The notes below the pieces were generated by a model. That model saw only the letters and a program-made list of their open reading frames with translations. It did no database searches and had not been told where the DNA came from. From Seohaeicola saemankumensis (GTDB lineage: Bacteria; Pseudomonadota; Alphaproteobacteria; Rhodobacterales; Rhodobacteraceae), in the NCBI RefSeq assembly GCF_020171285.1, contig NZ_JAIUZI010000009.1, positions 62,001 to 126,000 of the forward strand: a stretch of DNA of 64,000 bases, read 5' to 3'. Made by a program: the position numbers and the translations under genes. Of the stretch, positions 9,342 to 17,269 are shown one piece after another (the stretch's first letter is position 1; every line of letters starts with the position of its first letter).

Positions 9342-9532
9342 GGGTGACGTTCAGGTTCAAAGGTTAGGAACAGCTTTGCCGCTCTGGCAAGAAAAACCGC
9401 CTCTGCGCCGCAACATTTTCCGGCATGCCGCCGGGGCTGTCCCGGACCGTGCACAGGGAATAGTCATTTGCTTTCATCTGTTTGGCTGTTGCGGTGCGGT
9501 TCGGCAGATTGAAAGAGTTTCAGGTTTTTACG

Positions 9533-9557
9533 AAAAATCACCGCCTGATTTTCAGGC
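9533..9557 (-). terminator. intrinsic terminator after TauE/SafE gene
   Basis: On the minus strand GCCTGA-AAA-TCAGGC is followed, after GGTGA, by five T. It lies 20-44 nt past the stop of the TauE/SafE gene and separates that gene from the xdh operon. Confidence 0.6.
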
Positions 9558-9576
9558 AAACCTCCTTCGTGCCGGG

Positions 9577-10341
9577 TCAGAGCAGGGAGGCCGCGCGCTG
9601 CAGGCCGATGGCGATTGCCAGCAGGCCGATGGCGATGGTCAGCGGGCGTTTGGGGGCGATGGCGGCGAGCCGGCCGCCCAGCAGGGCGGCGGGCACGCCA
9701 CCGGCCACCAGCCCGGCCACCGGCATCAGCACGTCGCCCGGCGCCCGGTCGCCGCCCCATTGGCCGAGGTGGAAGGTGGCCATCAGCACGGCGACCACCG
9801 TGACGCTGACCGCCAGTTCGGCCAGCGCAGAGGAGCCGATGGCGCGGCGCGGCTCGATACCGGATCCGATCAGCCCGCTGGTGACGACCGGCCCCCAGCT
9901 GCCGCCGATGCCTTCGATCAGGCCGCCGATGACGCCCAGACCAGTGGTTCGGCCCGACCCGGGCAACCGCGGCGGCTGGCCGGCGATGCCGCGCCACAGG
10001 ATCAGCGTGCCGATCCCCAGCAGGTAGGCCGAGATGATCACGGTCAGCAGCGGGCGTTTGAGTTCGCCCAGGATCAGCGCACCGATTATGCCGCCGGCGA
10101 CACCGGCCAGCGCGAGGCGCAGAAACAGCCGCCTGTCGATATTGCCGTTGATCGCATGCGAGATACCGGCGGCGATGCCGGTGGGCACCTTGGCGGCGTT
10201 GACGCTGGCCGAGACCAGCGGCGGCGGCACGCCCTGCGCCAGCAGGACCGAAGAAGAGATCACGCCAAAGCCCATGCCGAGGGCGCTGTCGGCCAGTTGC
10301 GCGACAAAGCCCACGGCGGCGAAAACAAGGAACAGGTCCAC
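9577..10341 (-). CDS. TauE/SafE family membrane transporter
   Basis: A 254-aa polytopic inner-membrane protein of the TauE/SafE (DUF81) family, which exports sulfite, sulfoacetate or other organosulfur anions. The two repeats of the family are visible: an N-terminal half with ADSALGMGFGVISSSVLLAQG and a C-terminal half with IGGLIEGIGGSWGPVVTSGLI. It begins with GTG at 10341 (VDLFLVFAAVG); no in-frame ATG fits. It diverges from dnaE, with a perfect palindrome 51 nt upstream that could bind a LacI-type repressor. The substrate is unknown. A second family member is at 63095-63847. Confidence 0.88.
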   Translation of the reverse strand: MDLFLVFAAVGFVAQLADSALGMGFGVISSSVLLAQGVPPPLVSASVNAAKVPTGIAAGISHAINGNIDRRLFLRLALAGVAGGIIGALILGELKRPLLTVIISAYLLGIGTLILWRGIAGQPPRLPGSGRTTGLGVIGGLIEGIGGSWGPVVTSGLIGSGIEPRRAIGSSALAELAVSVTVVAVLMATFHLGQWGGDRAPGDVLMPVAGLVAGGVPAALLGGRLAAIAPKRPLTIAIGLLAIAIGLQRAASLL

Positions 10342-10391
10342 GACGACTCAGCACCAGAAAGAGGTCACCCGGGGCTGTCGATAGGCCAAAA

Positions 10392-10405
10392 TGTGAGCGC
10401 TCACA
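10392..10405. promoter_or_regulatory. perfect palindrome TGTGAGCGCTCACA (LacI-family-like operator)
   Basis: A 14-bp perfect inverted repeat in the 132-nt divergent region between the TauE/SafE gene and dnaE. It contains the central AGCGCT seen in many LacI-family operators, and the core matches the idealised lac operator. It lies 51 nt upstream of the TauE/SafE GTG and 69 nt upstream of the dnaE ATG. No LacI-family gene is in the window. Confidence 0.55.
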
Positions 10406-10473
10406 ATCGGCAGATTTCGGGGCATCGCATTTCGGTCGTGGCGGGCCCTGTCGCAATCGCCTATCGTGCCCGC

Positions 10474-13400
10474 ATGAGCAGCCATCCCCGATTCATTCAC
10501 CTTCGTGTCCACTCCGAATATTCGCTTCTCGAAGGGGCGATCCGGCTGAAAAAGCTGCCGGATCTGTGCCGCGCGGCCGAGATGCCCGCCGTCGCCCTGA
10601 CCGATACCAACAACATGTTCGCGGCGCTTGAGTTTTCGGTCTCGCTGAGCGGGGCCGGTATCCAGCCGATCGTCGGCTGCCAGGTCGATCTGTGCTACGA
10701 GGAAGAGGGCGCGGCCCCGCCGGGGCGCACCTATGTCGCGCCCATCGCGGGCGTGGTTCTGCTGGCGCAGTCCGAGCGCGGCTATGAAAACCTGATGAAG
10801 CTGAACAGCTGCCTCTATGTCGACAAGGGCGGGCAGCAGCCGCAGGTCGCGCTGGCAGAGCTTGAGGCCCTGTCCGACGGGTTGATCTGCCTGACCGGCG
10901 GGCCGGATGGGCCCATCGGGCGGCTGCTGCGGGCCGGGCAGCGCCCCGCGGCCGAGGCGCTGATGGCGCGGCTGGCGCGCGCCTTTCCCGACCGGCTCTA
11001 TGTCGAGCTGCAGCGTCATCCCGGCGAGGATGGCCAGCCCGAGGCAGAGCGGGCGACCGAGCGCGGGCATGTCGAGATGGCCTATGCGATGGATCTGCCG
11101 CTGGTCGCCACCAATGACGTCTATTTCCCCAAGTCGGAGATGTACGAGGCGCATGACGCGCTGATCTGCATCGCCGAGGGCGCCTATGTCGACCAGCAGG
11201 AAGAGCGCCGCCGCCTGACCGCGCAGCATTACTTCAAGTCGCAGCAGGAAATGGTGACGCTCTTTGCCGATCTGCCCGAGGCGGTGGAAAATACCGTCGA
11301 GATCGCAAAACGCTGCGCTTTCATGACCTACAGGCGCGATCCGATCCTGCCCAAATTCGCCGATGACGAGGTCGAGGAACTGCGCCGCCAGGCGCACGAG
11401 GGGCTCAAGGCGCGGCTGGCGGTGATCCCCCATGCCGCCCCGGTCGAAGACTATGAAAAGCGGCTGGAATTCGAGCTGAACATCATCGAGGGCATGGGCT
11501 TTCCCGGCTATTTCCTGATCGTGGCCGACTTTATCAAATGGGCCAAGGATCATGATATTCCGGTGGGGCCGGGGCGGGGATCCGGGGCGGGGTCGCTGGT
11601 GGCCTACGCGCTGACGGTCACCGACCTTGATCCGCTGCGCTACTCGCTGCTGTTCGAACGGTTCCTGAACCCCGAACGGGTCAGCATGCCCGACTTCGAC
11701 ATCGACTTCTGCATGGATCGCCGCGAAGAGGTGATCCAGTACGTGCAGGAGAAATACGGCCGCGACAAGGTGGGCCAGATCATCACCTTCGGCGCGCTCC
11801 TGTCCAAGGCGGCGGTGCGCGACATCGGCCGGGTGCTGCAGATGCCCTATGGGCAGGTCGACCGGCTGTCCAAGATGATCCCGGTCGAAGGGGTCAAGCC
11901 GGTCAGCATCGAAAAGGCGCTGGCGGACGAGCCGCGCCTGCGCGAGGCCGCGCAGGAGGAAGAGGTCGTCGACCGGCTGCTGACCTATGGGCAGCAGGTC
12001 GAAGGGCTGCTCAGGAATGCCTCGACCCACGCCGCCGGTGTGGTGATCGGCGACCGGCCGCTCGATGCGCTGGTGCCGCTCTACCAGGATCCGCGCTCGG
12101 ACATGCCGGCGACCCAGTTCAACATGAAATGGGTCGAACAGGCCGGGCTGGTCAAATTCGACTTTCTCGGCCTCAAGACGCTGACGGTAATCCAGAACGC
12201 CGTCGACCTGATCAAGAAATCGGGCCGCCACCTGCATATCGCCGCCGATGGCACCGAGCTCTATGACCCGCCCGAGGGCGCGGTGGACGAGATCAACGCG
12301 ATCCCGCTGGATGACGAGGCGTCTTACAAGCTCTACGCGGCGGCCAAGACCGTGGCGGTGTTCCAGGTGGAAAGCTCGGGCATGATGGATGCCCTCAAGC
12401 GGATGAAGCCCACCTGTATCGAGGACATCGTGGCGCTCGTGGCGCTCTACCGTCCCGGCCCGATGGAAAACATCCCGACCTATTGCGAGGTCAAGAACGG
12501 GCTCAAGGAACGCGCCAGCGTCCATCCGCTGATCGACCATATCCTCGAGGAAACGCAGGGCATCATCGTCTACCAGGAACAGGTGATGCAGATCGCCCAG
12601 GTCATGGCGGGCTATTCGCTGGGCGGCGCCGACCTGTTGCGCCGCGCCATGGGCAAAAAGATCAAGGAGGCGATGGACGCCGAACGCCCGAAATTCGAAA
12701 AGGGCGCGGGCGAAAACGGCGTCGATGCCAAGAAGGCCAGCGAAGTCTTTGACCTGCTCGAAAAATTCGCCAACTACGGCTTCAACAAATCACACGCCGC
12801 CGCCTATGCCGTGGTCAGCTACCAGACCGCCTGGCTCAAGGCGAACCACCCGGTGGAATTCATGGCCGGGGTGATGAACTGCGATATCCACCTCACCGAC
12901 AAGCTCGCGGTTTATTTCGAAGAGGTGAAGAAGGGGCTGAAACTGCCCTATGTGCCGCCCTGCGTGAACCGGTCCGAGGCCACCTTTGACGTGGTGGATG
13001 GCCATCTGGTCTATGCGCTGGGCGCTTTGAAAAACGTCGGCCTCGAGGCGATGAAGCTGATCACCGAGGCGCGGCGGGTCGACGGCGTCGACAAACCCTT
13101 TGCCACGCTCTTTGACATGGCCCGCCGGGTCGACCTGAAACGCGTCGGCAAACGGCCGATGGAGATGCTGGCGCGGGCGGGTGCCTTTGACCAGCTGGAT
13201 CCGAACCGGCGGCGGGTGTTCGACAGCCTCGATGCGCTGGTCAGCTATTCGGCGGCCGTCCACGACCAGAAGGCATCGGCGCAGGTATCGCTCTTTGGCG
13301 AGGCGGGCGAGGACCTGCCCGAGCCGCGCCTCGCGGGCTGTCCCGACTGGCTGCCGGCCGAACGGCTGGCCGAGGAATTCAAGGCGATCGGGTTCTACCT

Positions 13401-13998
13401 GTCCGGGCATCCGCTGGACGACTACATGGTCTCGCTGAAACGCAAGGGCGTGATGACACTGGACGAGGTCACCGAAAAGGCCGAGCGCGGGCCGTATCTG
13501 GCCAAGATGGCCGGCGTGGTCGCGGGCCGGCAAGAGCGGAAATCGGCGCGCGGCAACCGCTTTGCCTTTGTGCAGATGTCCGACACCACCGGCGCCTTCG
13601 AGGTCACGCTGTTCTCCGAGGCGCTCGAGGCGTCGCGCGATTTCCTCGAAACCGGGGCCAAGGTGGTGCTGACCGCCGAGGCGACGCTGGAAAGCGATCA
13701 GCTGAAACTGCTGGGCCGGTCGGTGGGGCCGGTGGATTCGGTGGTGGCCCAGGCCGGGGCGACGGGGCTGCGGGTCTTTATCGACACCGCCCGCGCCATC
13801 GATCTCGTCGGCACCATCCTCGACGACGCCGCCAAGGCCGCCAAGGGCGCGGCCAAGGGGCCGGTGCAGCTCCTGCTGATGGACAGCAGCCTGCCCGGCG
13901 AAGTCGAACTGGACCTCGGCCAGGATTTCGCCATCAACCCCCAGATCAAGGGCGCACTCAAAAGCCTCGACGGCGTGATCGAGGTGGAGGAACTCTGA
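10474..13998 (+). CDS. dnaE: DNA polymerase III subunit alpha
   Basis: The 1174-aa replicative polymerase catalytic subunit. The N-terminal PHP domain begins FIHLRVHSEYSLLEGAIR. The catalytic palm carries the aspartates of the PDFDIDFCMDRR motif at about residues 406-417 and GPGRGSGAGSLVAYAL just before it. Further on are TGRAMGKK-like finger elements (LLRRAMGKKIKEAM), a helix-hairpin-helix region, and an OB fold toward the C-terminus (AGVVAGRQERKSARGNRFAFVQMSD). The ATG at 10474 gives the usual family length; the frame is open far upstream but that part is antisense to other genes. It is monocistronic here. Confidence 0.98.
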   Translation: MSSHPRFIHLRVHSEYSLLEGAIRLKKLPDLCRAAEMPAVALTDTNNMFAALEFSVSLSGAGIQPIVGCQVDLCYEEEGAAPPGRTYVAPIAGVVLLAQSERGYENLMKLNSCLYVDKGGQQPQVALAELEALSDGLICLTGGPDGPIGRLLRAGQRPAAEALMARLARAFPDRLYVELQRHPGEDGQPEAERATERGHVEMAYAMDLPLVATNDVYFPKSEMYEAHDALICIAEGAYVDQQEERRRLTAQHYFKSQQEMVTLFADLPEAVENTVEIAKRCAFMTYRRDPILPKFADDEVEELRRQAHEGLKARLAVIPHAAPVEDYEKRLEFELNIIEGMGFPGYFLIVADFIKWAKDHDIPVGPGRGSGAGSLVAYALTVTDLDPLRYSLLFERFLNPERVSMPDFDIDFCMDRREEVIQYVQEKYGRDKVGQIITFGALLSKAAVRDIGRVLQMPYGQVDRLSKMIPVEGVKPVSIEKALADEPRLREAAQEEEVVDRLLTYGQQVEGLLRNASTHAAGVVIGDRPLDALVPLYQDPRSDMPATQFNMKWVEQAGLVKFDFLGLKTLTVIQNAVDLIKKSGRHLHIAADGTELYDPPEGAVDEINAIPLDDEASYKLYAAAKTVAVFQVESSGMMDALKRMKPTCIEDIVALVALYRPGPMENIPTYCEVKNGLKERASVHPLIDHILEETQGIIVYQEQVMQIAQVMAGYSLGGADLLRRAMGKKIKEAMDAERPKFEKGAGENGVDAKKASEVFDLLEKFANYGFNKSHAAAYAVVSYQTAWLKANHPVEFMAGVMNCDIHLTDKLAVYFEEVKKGLKLPYVPPCVNRSEATFDVVDGHLVYALGALKNVGLEAMKLITEARRVDGVDKPFATLFDMARRVDLKRVGKRPMEMLARAGAFDQLDPNRRRVFDSLDALVSYSAAVHDQKASAQVSLFGEAGEDLPEPRLAGCPDWLPAERLAEEFKAIGFYLSGHPLDDYMVSLKRKGVMTLDEVTEKAERGPYLAKMAGVVAGRQERKSARGNRFAFVQMSDTTGAFEVTLFSEALEASRDFLETGAKVVLTAEATLESDQLKLLGRSVGPVDSVVAQAGATGLRVFIDTARAIDLVGTILDDAAKAAKGAAKGPVQLLLMDSSLPGEVELDLGQDFAINPQIKGALKSLDGVIEVEEL

Positions 13999-14129
13999 CC
14001 CACCGGCCTGCGACGGCCTCTGCGCTGCCCGGATGTCCGGCCCTCTGTTTCGCAGCGGCCCGGACCGCCCTGTCCTGCCTGCCAGCCGCGCTGCCAGACC
14101 CGGTCAGACAGGCGACCTGCGGGCGCCGT

Positions 14130-14143
14130 TTGATGCAGATCAA
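14130..14143. promoter_or_regulatory. perfect Fnr/Dnr-type box upstream of the Hint-domain gene
   Basis: TTGAT-GCAG-ATCAA matches the Fnr/Dnr consensus in both half-sites. Its centre is 93 nt before the ATG of the Hint-domain gene, suggesting control by oxygen or nitric oxide. A Crp/Fnr-family regulator is encoded at 20516-21199. Confidence 0.7.
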
Positions 14144-14229
14144 GGACTCAACCATTCGAACATCTGAATGTTTTTAATGCTCAGCCTTCGGGACGGGAGG
14201 AGGCGGCATCAAACGGAGGAGATGCACCA

Positions 14230-15102
14230 ATGGCCACCGATACCTATGCCTATTACTATCAGGTTACTTCGGGCACGCCGCCAGCGGACGTGACCCTGGG
14301 AAGCCGGATCGACGGACCGACCAACATCATCGAGGCCGACGGCACCGACGACAGCTCGACTGCGGTGACCCAGTTCATCCAGACCAGCGCTTTCGGGGGA
14401 ACCGGAACTCTGGTGGGGCTGACATCCACGGGCGAACCCATCATCAACTACGGCGGTTTCGGCACATGGGTGTTCACCGATGACAGTACGCTGGCCGGTC
14501 AGACCATTTCCGCGACAACCGATTCACCCTACATCTTCTGCTTTGCCGTCGGGTCGATGATACGCACGCCAGCGGGCGAAACCGCCGTGGAATGCCTGCG
14601 CATCGGAGAGCATGTCCTGACAGCCTCCGGGCGGGCGGTGCCGGTCAAATGGGTGGGCCGTCAGACGGTCGCCACGCAATTCCGCCCCGCTGATCGTCTG
14701 ACGCTGGTCCGGGTTTCCGCCGGTGCCCTGGGCGGGGGTCTTCCGCATGCAGACCTGACACTCACCGCCGATCACGCGTTGCTGATCGACAACGTGCTGT
14801 GCAACGCCGGTGCGCTCGTCAACGGCACGACCATCACCCCCGTGCCGTTCGCGGAACTGGGCGAGCGGTTCACCGTCTACCATGTCGAAACCGAGGCGCA
14901 TGAGATCATCCTCGCCAATGGTGCCCCGGCGGAGACCTTTATCGACAACGTCAGCCGCCGGGTGTTCGACAACTACGCCGAGTTCGAGGCGCTCTATGGC
15001 GATGTGCCCGAAATGCAGGAACTGCCCTTTGCGCGGGCCATGAGCCCACGACAGGTACCCGCCGGGGTCCGAAACAAGCTAAAGGACCGCACCGCCGCAT
15101 GA
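14230..15102 (+). CDS. Hint-domain (Hedgehog/intein-type) protein
   Basis: A 290-aa protein with a Hint_2-type autoprocessing fold in its middle. The fold begins CFAVGSMIRTPAGETAVECL near residue 98, where the initiating Cys follows PYIF; then come GEHVLTASGRAVPVKWVGRQ, a histidine block LTLTADHALLID and VYHVETEAHEIILANG. The first about 95 residues are Thr/Gly/Asp rich and resemble parts of secreted calcium-binding proteins. Such stand-alone Hint proteins are frequent in roseobacters; their natural role is not established. The start has GGAGGA upstream, and the Fnr-type box at 14130 suggests redox control. There is no extein downstream of the Hint block large enough to be a typical intein host. 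Confidence 0.85.
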   Translation: MATDTYAYYYQVTSGTPPADVTLGSRIDGPTNIIEADGTDDSSTAVTQFIQTSAFGGTGTLVGLTSTGEPIINYGGFGTWVFTDDSTLAGQTISATTDSPYIFCFAVGSMIRTPAGETAVECLRIGEHVLTASGRAVPVKWVGRQTVATQFRPADRLTLVRVSAGALGGGLPHADLTLTADHALLIDNVLCNAGALVNGTTITPVPFAELGERFTVYHVETEAHEIILANGAPAETFIDNVSRRVFDNYAEFEALYGDVPEMQELPFARAMSPRQVPAGVRNKLKDRTAA

Positions 15103-15162
15103 GGCGCGCCGCCCGTCCGTGAGGTGCGTGCTCTGCACGCACCGCTTTCGGGGATCAGCTGT

Positions 15163-15951
15163 TCACGAACAGCCCTGCGGCTCGGCCACCTGCCGGAACA
15201 CCGGCCCCGAAAAAATGCCTTCGAAAAACGCCAGCCGGTTCGGCATCACCTGCCGCACCCGCGCCTCGACCTCTGCCGGCAACCGGCCCGGATGGGTCAT
15301 CATGGTGAACGCAAACAGCGCCGATTCCGCCATGTCCTCGCGGTTGGGGTTGTTGGCGGCATAGTCGGTGATGAACCCGCCGTCGCCTTGCTGCGCGCGC
15401 TGCCACGCCCCGCTGCGGGCATGTTCGGCGTCCAGCGTCGCGTGCACGGATTCGTGGAACACGGTTTCCTGGATGTCGTGGTTGCGCACCCGCGTGTCGA
15501 TGTTGTCGGAATAAAGCACAAAGAAATGCCCCTGATCCTCGCCAAAGGCGGTCTCGTCGCCCACGTGGATCACCACGTGGTCCAGCACCCGGCGCATCAC
15601 CGTCGGCAGCTTGCCCACCGCCTCGGCCACGGTCTCGGCATAGCCCTGCGCGCGGGCCTGCGACCTGAAATCGGGATGCGCCCAGATGCCGACGCTGGTG
15701 CCGTCGCCATAGCGCGCGGTGAACACATAGGTCTGATCGGCAAAGAGATCGCCGCCGCGCTTGTCCGGCATCTCGCGCCGGTCGCGCCCGTCAAAGGACA
15801 GGCAGCGGAACACGTGATCGTCCGCCTCGGTGATGAACTCCAGATCGTTCGACACGATCGAATTCGGAAACAGCGGGTTTGCGGCGGCGGGCAGGGCGGC
15901 CGACATGGCCGCGAGCGCCAGAACCACGGTTGTACAAAACGGACGAACCAT
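15163..15951 (-). CDS. secreted protein with zincin-like HExxH motif
   Basis: A 262-aa exported protein. The signal peptide is MVRPFCTTVVLALAAMSAAL, cleaved near PAAA-NP. The segment QETVFHESVHATLDAEHA at about residues 165-182 contains HESVH, a HExxH zinc-binding motif, so it may be a metallopeptidase; a clear third ligand was not identified. The ATG at 15951 is preferred over an upstream TTG at 15969 because GAGGTG lies at a good distance. Paired copies of a 12-bp box flank this start codon, one upstream and one inside codons 4-7. I do not recognise a named family. Confidence 0.8.
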   Translation of the reverse strand: MVRPFCTTVVLALAAMSAALPAAANPLFPNSIVSNDLEFITEADDHVFRCLSFDGRDRREMPDKRGGDLFADQTYVFTARYGDGTSVGIWAHPDFRSQARAQGYAETVAEAVGKLPTVMRRVLDHVVIHVGDETAFGEDQGHFFVLYSDNIDTRVRNHDIQETVFHESVHATLDAEHARSGAWQRAQQGDGGFITDYAANNPNREDMAESALFAFTMMTHPGRLPAEVEARVRQVMPNRLAFFEGIFSGPVFRQVAEPQGCS

Positions 15952-15974
15952 AAAATCACCTCGGTACAAAACGG
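15931..15974 (-). repeat. paired GGTACAAAACGG boxes (locus 1)
   Basis: TGTACAAAACGG at 15931-15942 and GGTACAAAACGG at 15963-15974 are direct repeats starting exactly 32 nt apart. The pair brackets the start codon of the gene at 15163-15951. The same 12-mer pair with the same 32-nt spacing occurs at 60003-60046. Confidence 0.6.
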
Positions 15975-16027
15975 TATGAAACCCAGCTTATCGCCGGGCG
16001 CGCCACATGCAACCGCGCCGGCGCCGG

Positions 16028-16222
16028 TCAGTAGTGCGGCGGCCGTTCATTGCCCAGAACCACCCCGCCGGTGGCCTCCGCCTCCCGCTCCGCCTCGCGC
16101 TGCATCAGCATGGCGACCTGCCGGGTCAGGCGGTCGATCTCGGCCTGCTGGCGGGCGACGAGGTCGCTCATGTCGTCGACGGCGCGGCTGAGGTGGGCGA
16201 TCTGTTCTTCGAGCTGTTCCAT
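16028..16222 (-). CDS. slyX: SlyX family protein
   Basis: A 64-aa protein of the SlyX family, whose function is unknown. Nearly all of it is a predicted coiled coil: MEQLEEQIAHLSRAVDDMSD followed by LVARQQAEIDRLTRQVAMLM with heptad spacing of Leu, Ile and Val. It ends in the PPHY tail typical of SlyX proteins. The ATG at 16222 is the only start that gives the usual length. It stands alone, divergent from the crotonase gene. Confidence 0.88.
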   Translation of the reverse strand: MEQLEEQIAHLSRAVDDMSDLVARQQAEIDRLTRQVAMLMQREAEREAEATGGVVLGNERPPHY

Positions 16223-16325
16223 GACCCTGCATCTAACGCCGCATCGCCCCCGCGCCAAGGGGGTTGCCCCGAATTGCGCGGCGGGTGCAGGATCGGGTCG
16301 GCAGGGGGACAGCGGGAGGAAAGCG

Positions 16326-17129
16326 ATGTCAGTCAGGATCGAGCAACGCGGGGCCGTCCACGTGGTGACGATTGAGCGCCCGGAGCGGCGCAATGCGGTG
16401 GACCCGGCCACCGCCTGGGCATTGTTCGAGGCATTTCAAGCCTTTGAGGCGGATCCGGACGCCCGGGTTGCGGTGCTGACCGGCGCGGGTGGGGCGTTCT
16501 GCGCCGGCTTCGATCTGAAATCCGCCGGATCGGGCGCGGCGGACAAATGGATCGGCCAGCTGGGCTTCCCCGAGGATTGGTGCGACCCGGTCGGCGCGCC
16601 GCTGCCCGGCCCGATGGGGCCGTCGCGGCTGATGCTGTCGAAACCGGTGATCGCGGCGATCGAGGGGCACGCGGTGGCCGGCGGCATGGAACTGGCGGCC
16701 TGGAGCGACATGCGGGTGATGGCCGAGGACGCGGTCACCGGGGTGTTCTGCCGCCGCTGGGGCGTGCCGCTGATCGATGGCGGCACGGTGCGGCTGCCCC
16801 GGATGCTGGGGCAGGGACGGGCCAACGACCTGATCCTGACCGGCCGCCCGGTGCAGGCCGACGAGGCGCTTCGGATCGGCTTTGCCGACCGGGTCTGCGC
16901 GCCCGGGCAGGCGCGCGCGGCGGCGCTGGCGCTGGCCGAGGACCTGACCCGGTTTCCGCAGGGCTGTCTGCGCGGCGATTTCCTGTCGGCGCGGATGCCG
17001 GCGGAGGAACTGGCGACGGCGTTGCGGCGGGAATGGGTCTCGGCCGAGGCGTTCCTGAGCGAGGGCAAGGCGGGCGCGGCGCGGTTTGCCGCCGGAAAGG
17101 GGCGTGGCGGCGATTTCGGGGATATCTGA
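16326..17129 (+). CDS. crotonase/enoyl-CoA hydratase family protein with an altered active site
   Basis: A 267-aa crotonase-fold enzyme acting on an acyl-CoA. The oxyanion-hole segments are [13 protein letters not shown] (about residues 54-66) and [15 protein letters not shown] (about 114-128). The first catalytic Glu of hydratases is kept (GGMELA). The second, normally in a GQPE motif, is replaced by GVFC in [20 protein letters not shown], so simple hydratase activity is doubtful; isomerase, hydrolase or another crotonase reaction is possible. The ATG at 16326 follows GGGAGG. A perfect stem-loop lies directly after the stop. Confidence 0.88.
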   Translation: MSVRIEQRGAVHVVTIERPERRNAVDPATAWALFEAFQAFEADPDARVAVLTGAGGAFCAGFDLKSAGSGAADKWIGQLGFPEDWCDPVGAPLPGPMGPSRLMLSKPVIAAIEGHAVAGGMELAAWSDMRVMAEDAVTGVFCRRWGVPLIDGGTVRLPRMLGQGRANDLILTGRPVQADEALRIGFADRVCAPGQARAAALALAEDLTRFPQGCLRGDFLSARMPAEELATALRREWVSAEAFLSEGKAGAARFAAGKGRGGDFGDI

Positions 17130-17132
17130 GAT

Positions 17133-17156
17133 GGCGTTTTCCCGGGGGAAAACGCC
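17133..17156. terminator. perfect 11-bp stem-loop after the crotonase gene
   Basis: GGCGTTTTCCC and GGGAAAACGCC pair across two G, starting 4 nt past the stop. There is no T-run, so it may act as an mRNA 3'-end stabiliser or partial terminator. It is followed by a copy of the family A repeat core. Confidence 0.45.
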
Positions 17157-17169
17157 AGGCCTCCGGCGG

Positions 17170-17190
17170 GAGTATTTGTAAAGAGATGAA
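17170..17190 (+). repeat. dispersed repeat core (family A), copy 3
   Basis: GAGTATTTGTAAAGAGATGAA between the crotonase gene and hisS. The preceding bases (GGCCTCCGGCGG) resemble the C-rich sequence before the core at 8754 and 39253, and the stem-loop at 17133-17156 takes the place of the G/C hairpin seen in those copies. Confidence 0.75.
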
Positions 17191-17269
17191 GGGGCGGCGC
17201 GCCGCCTTGCCCAGCGCCGGGGCATGGGGTAGACCGCGCCGCGTGATGACCCCAAGCCGGGAGCCCATG

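Larger units (their letters stand above)
9270..9576. other. intergenic region between TauE/SafE gene and xdhA
   Basis: This 307-nt stretch has no convincing gene. It holds the terminator of the upstream TauE/SafE gene (9533-9557, minus strand) and the xdh promoter and leader, including the stem-loop at 9309-9341. I could not identify a -35/-10 pair with confidence. Confidence 0.7.
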
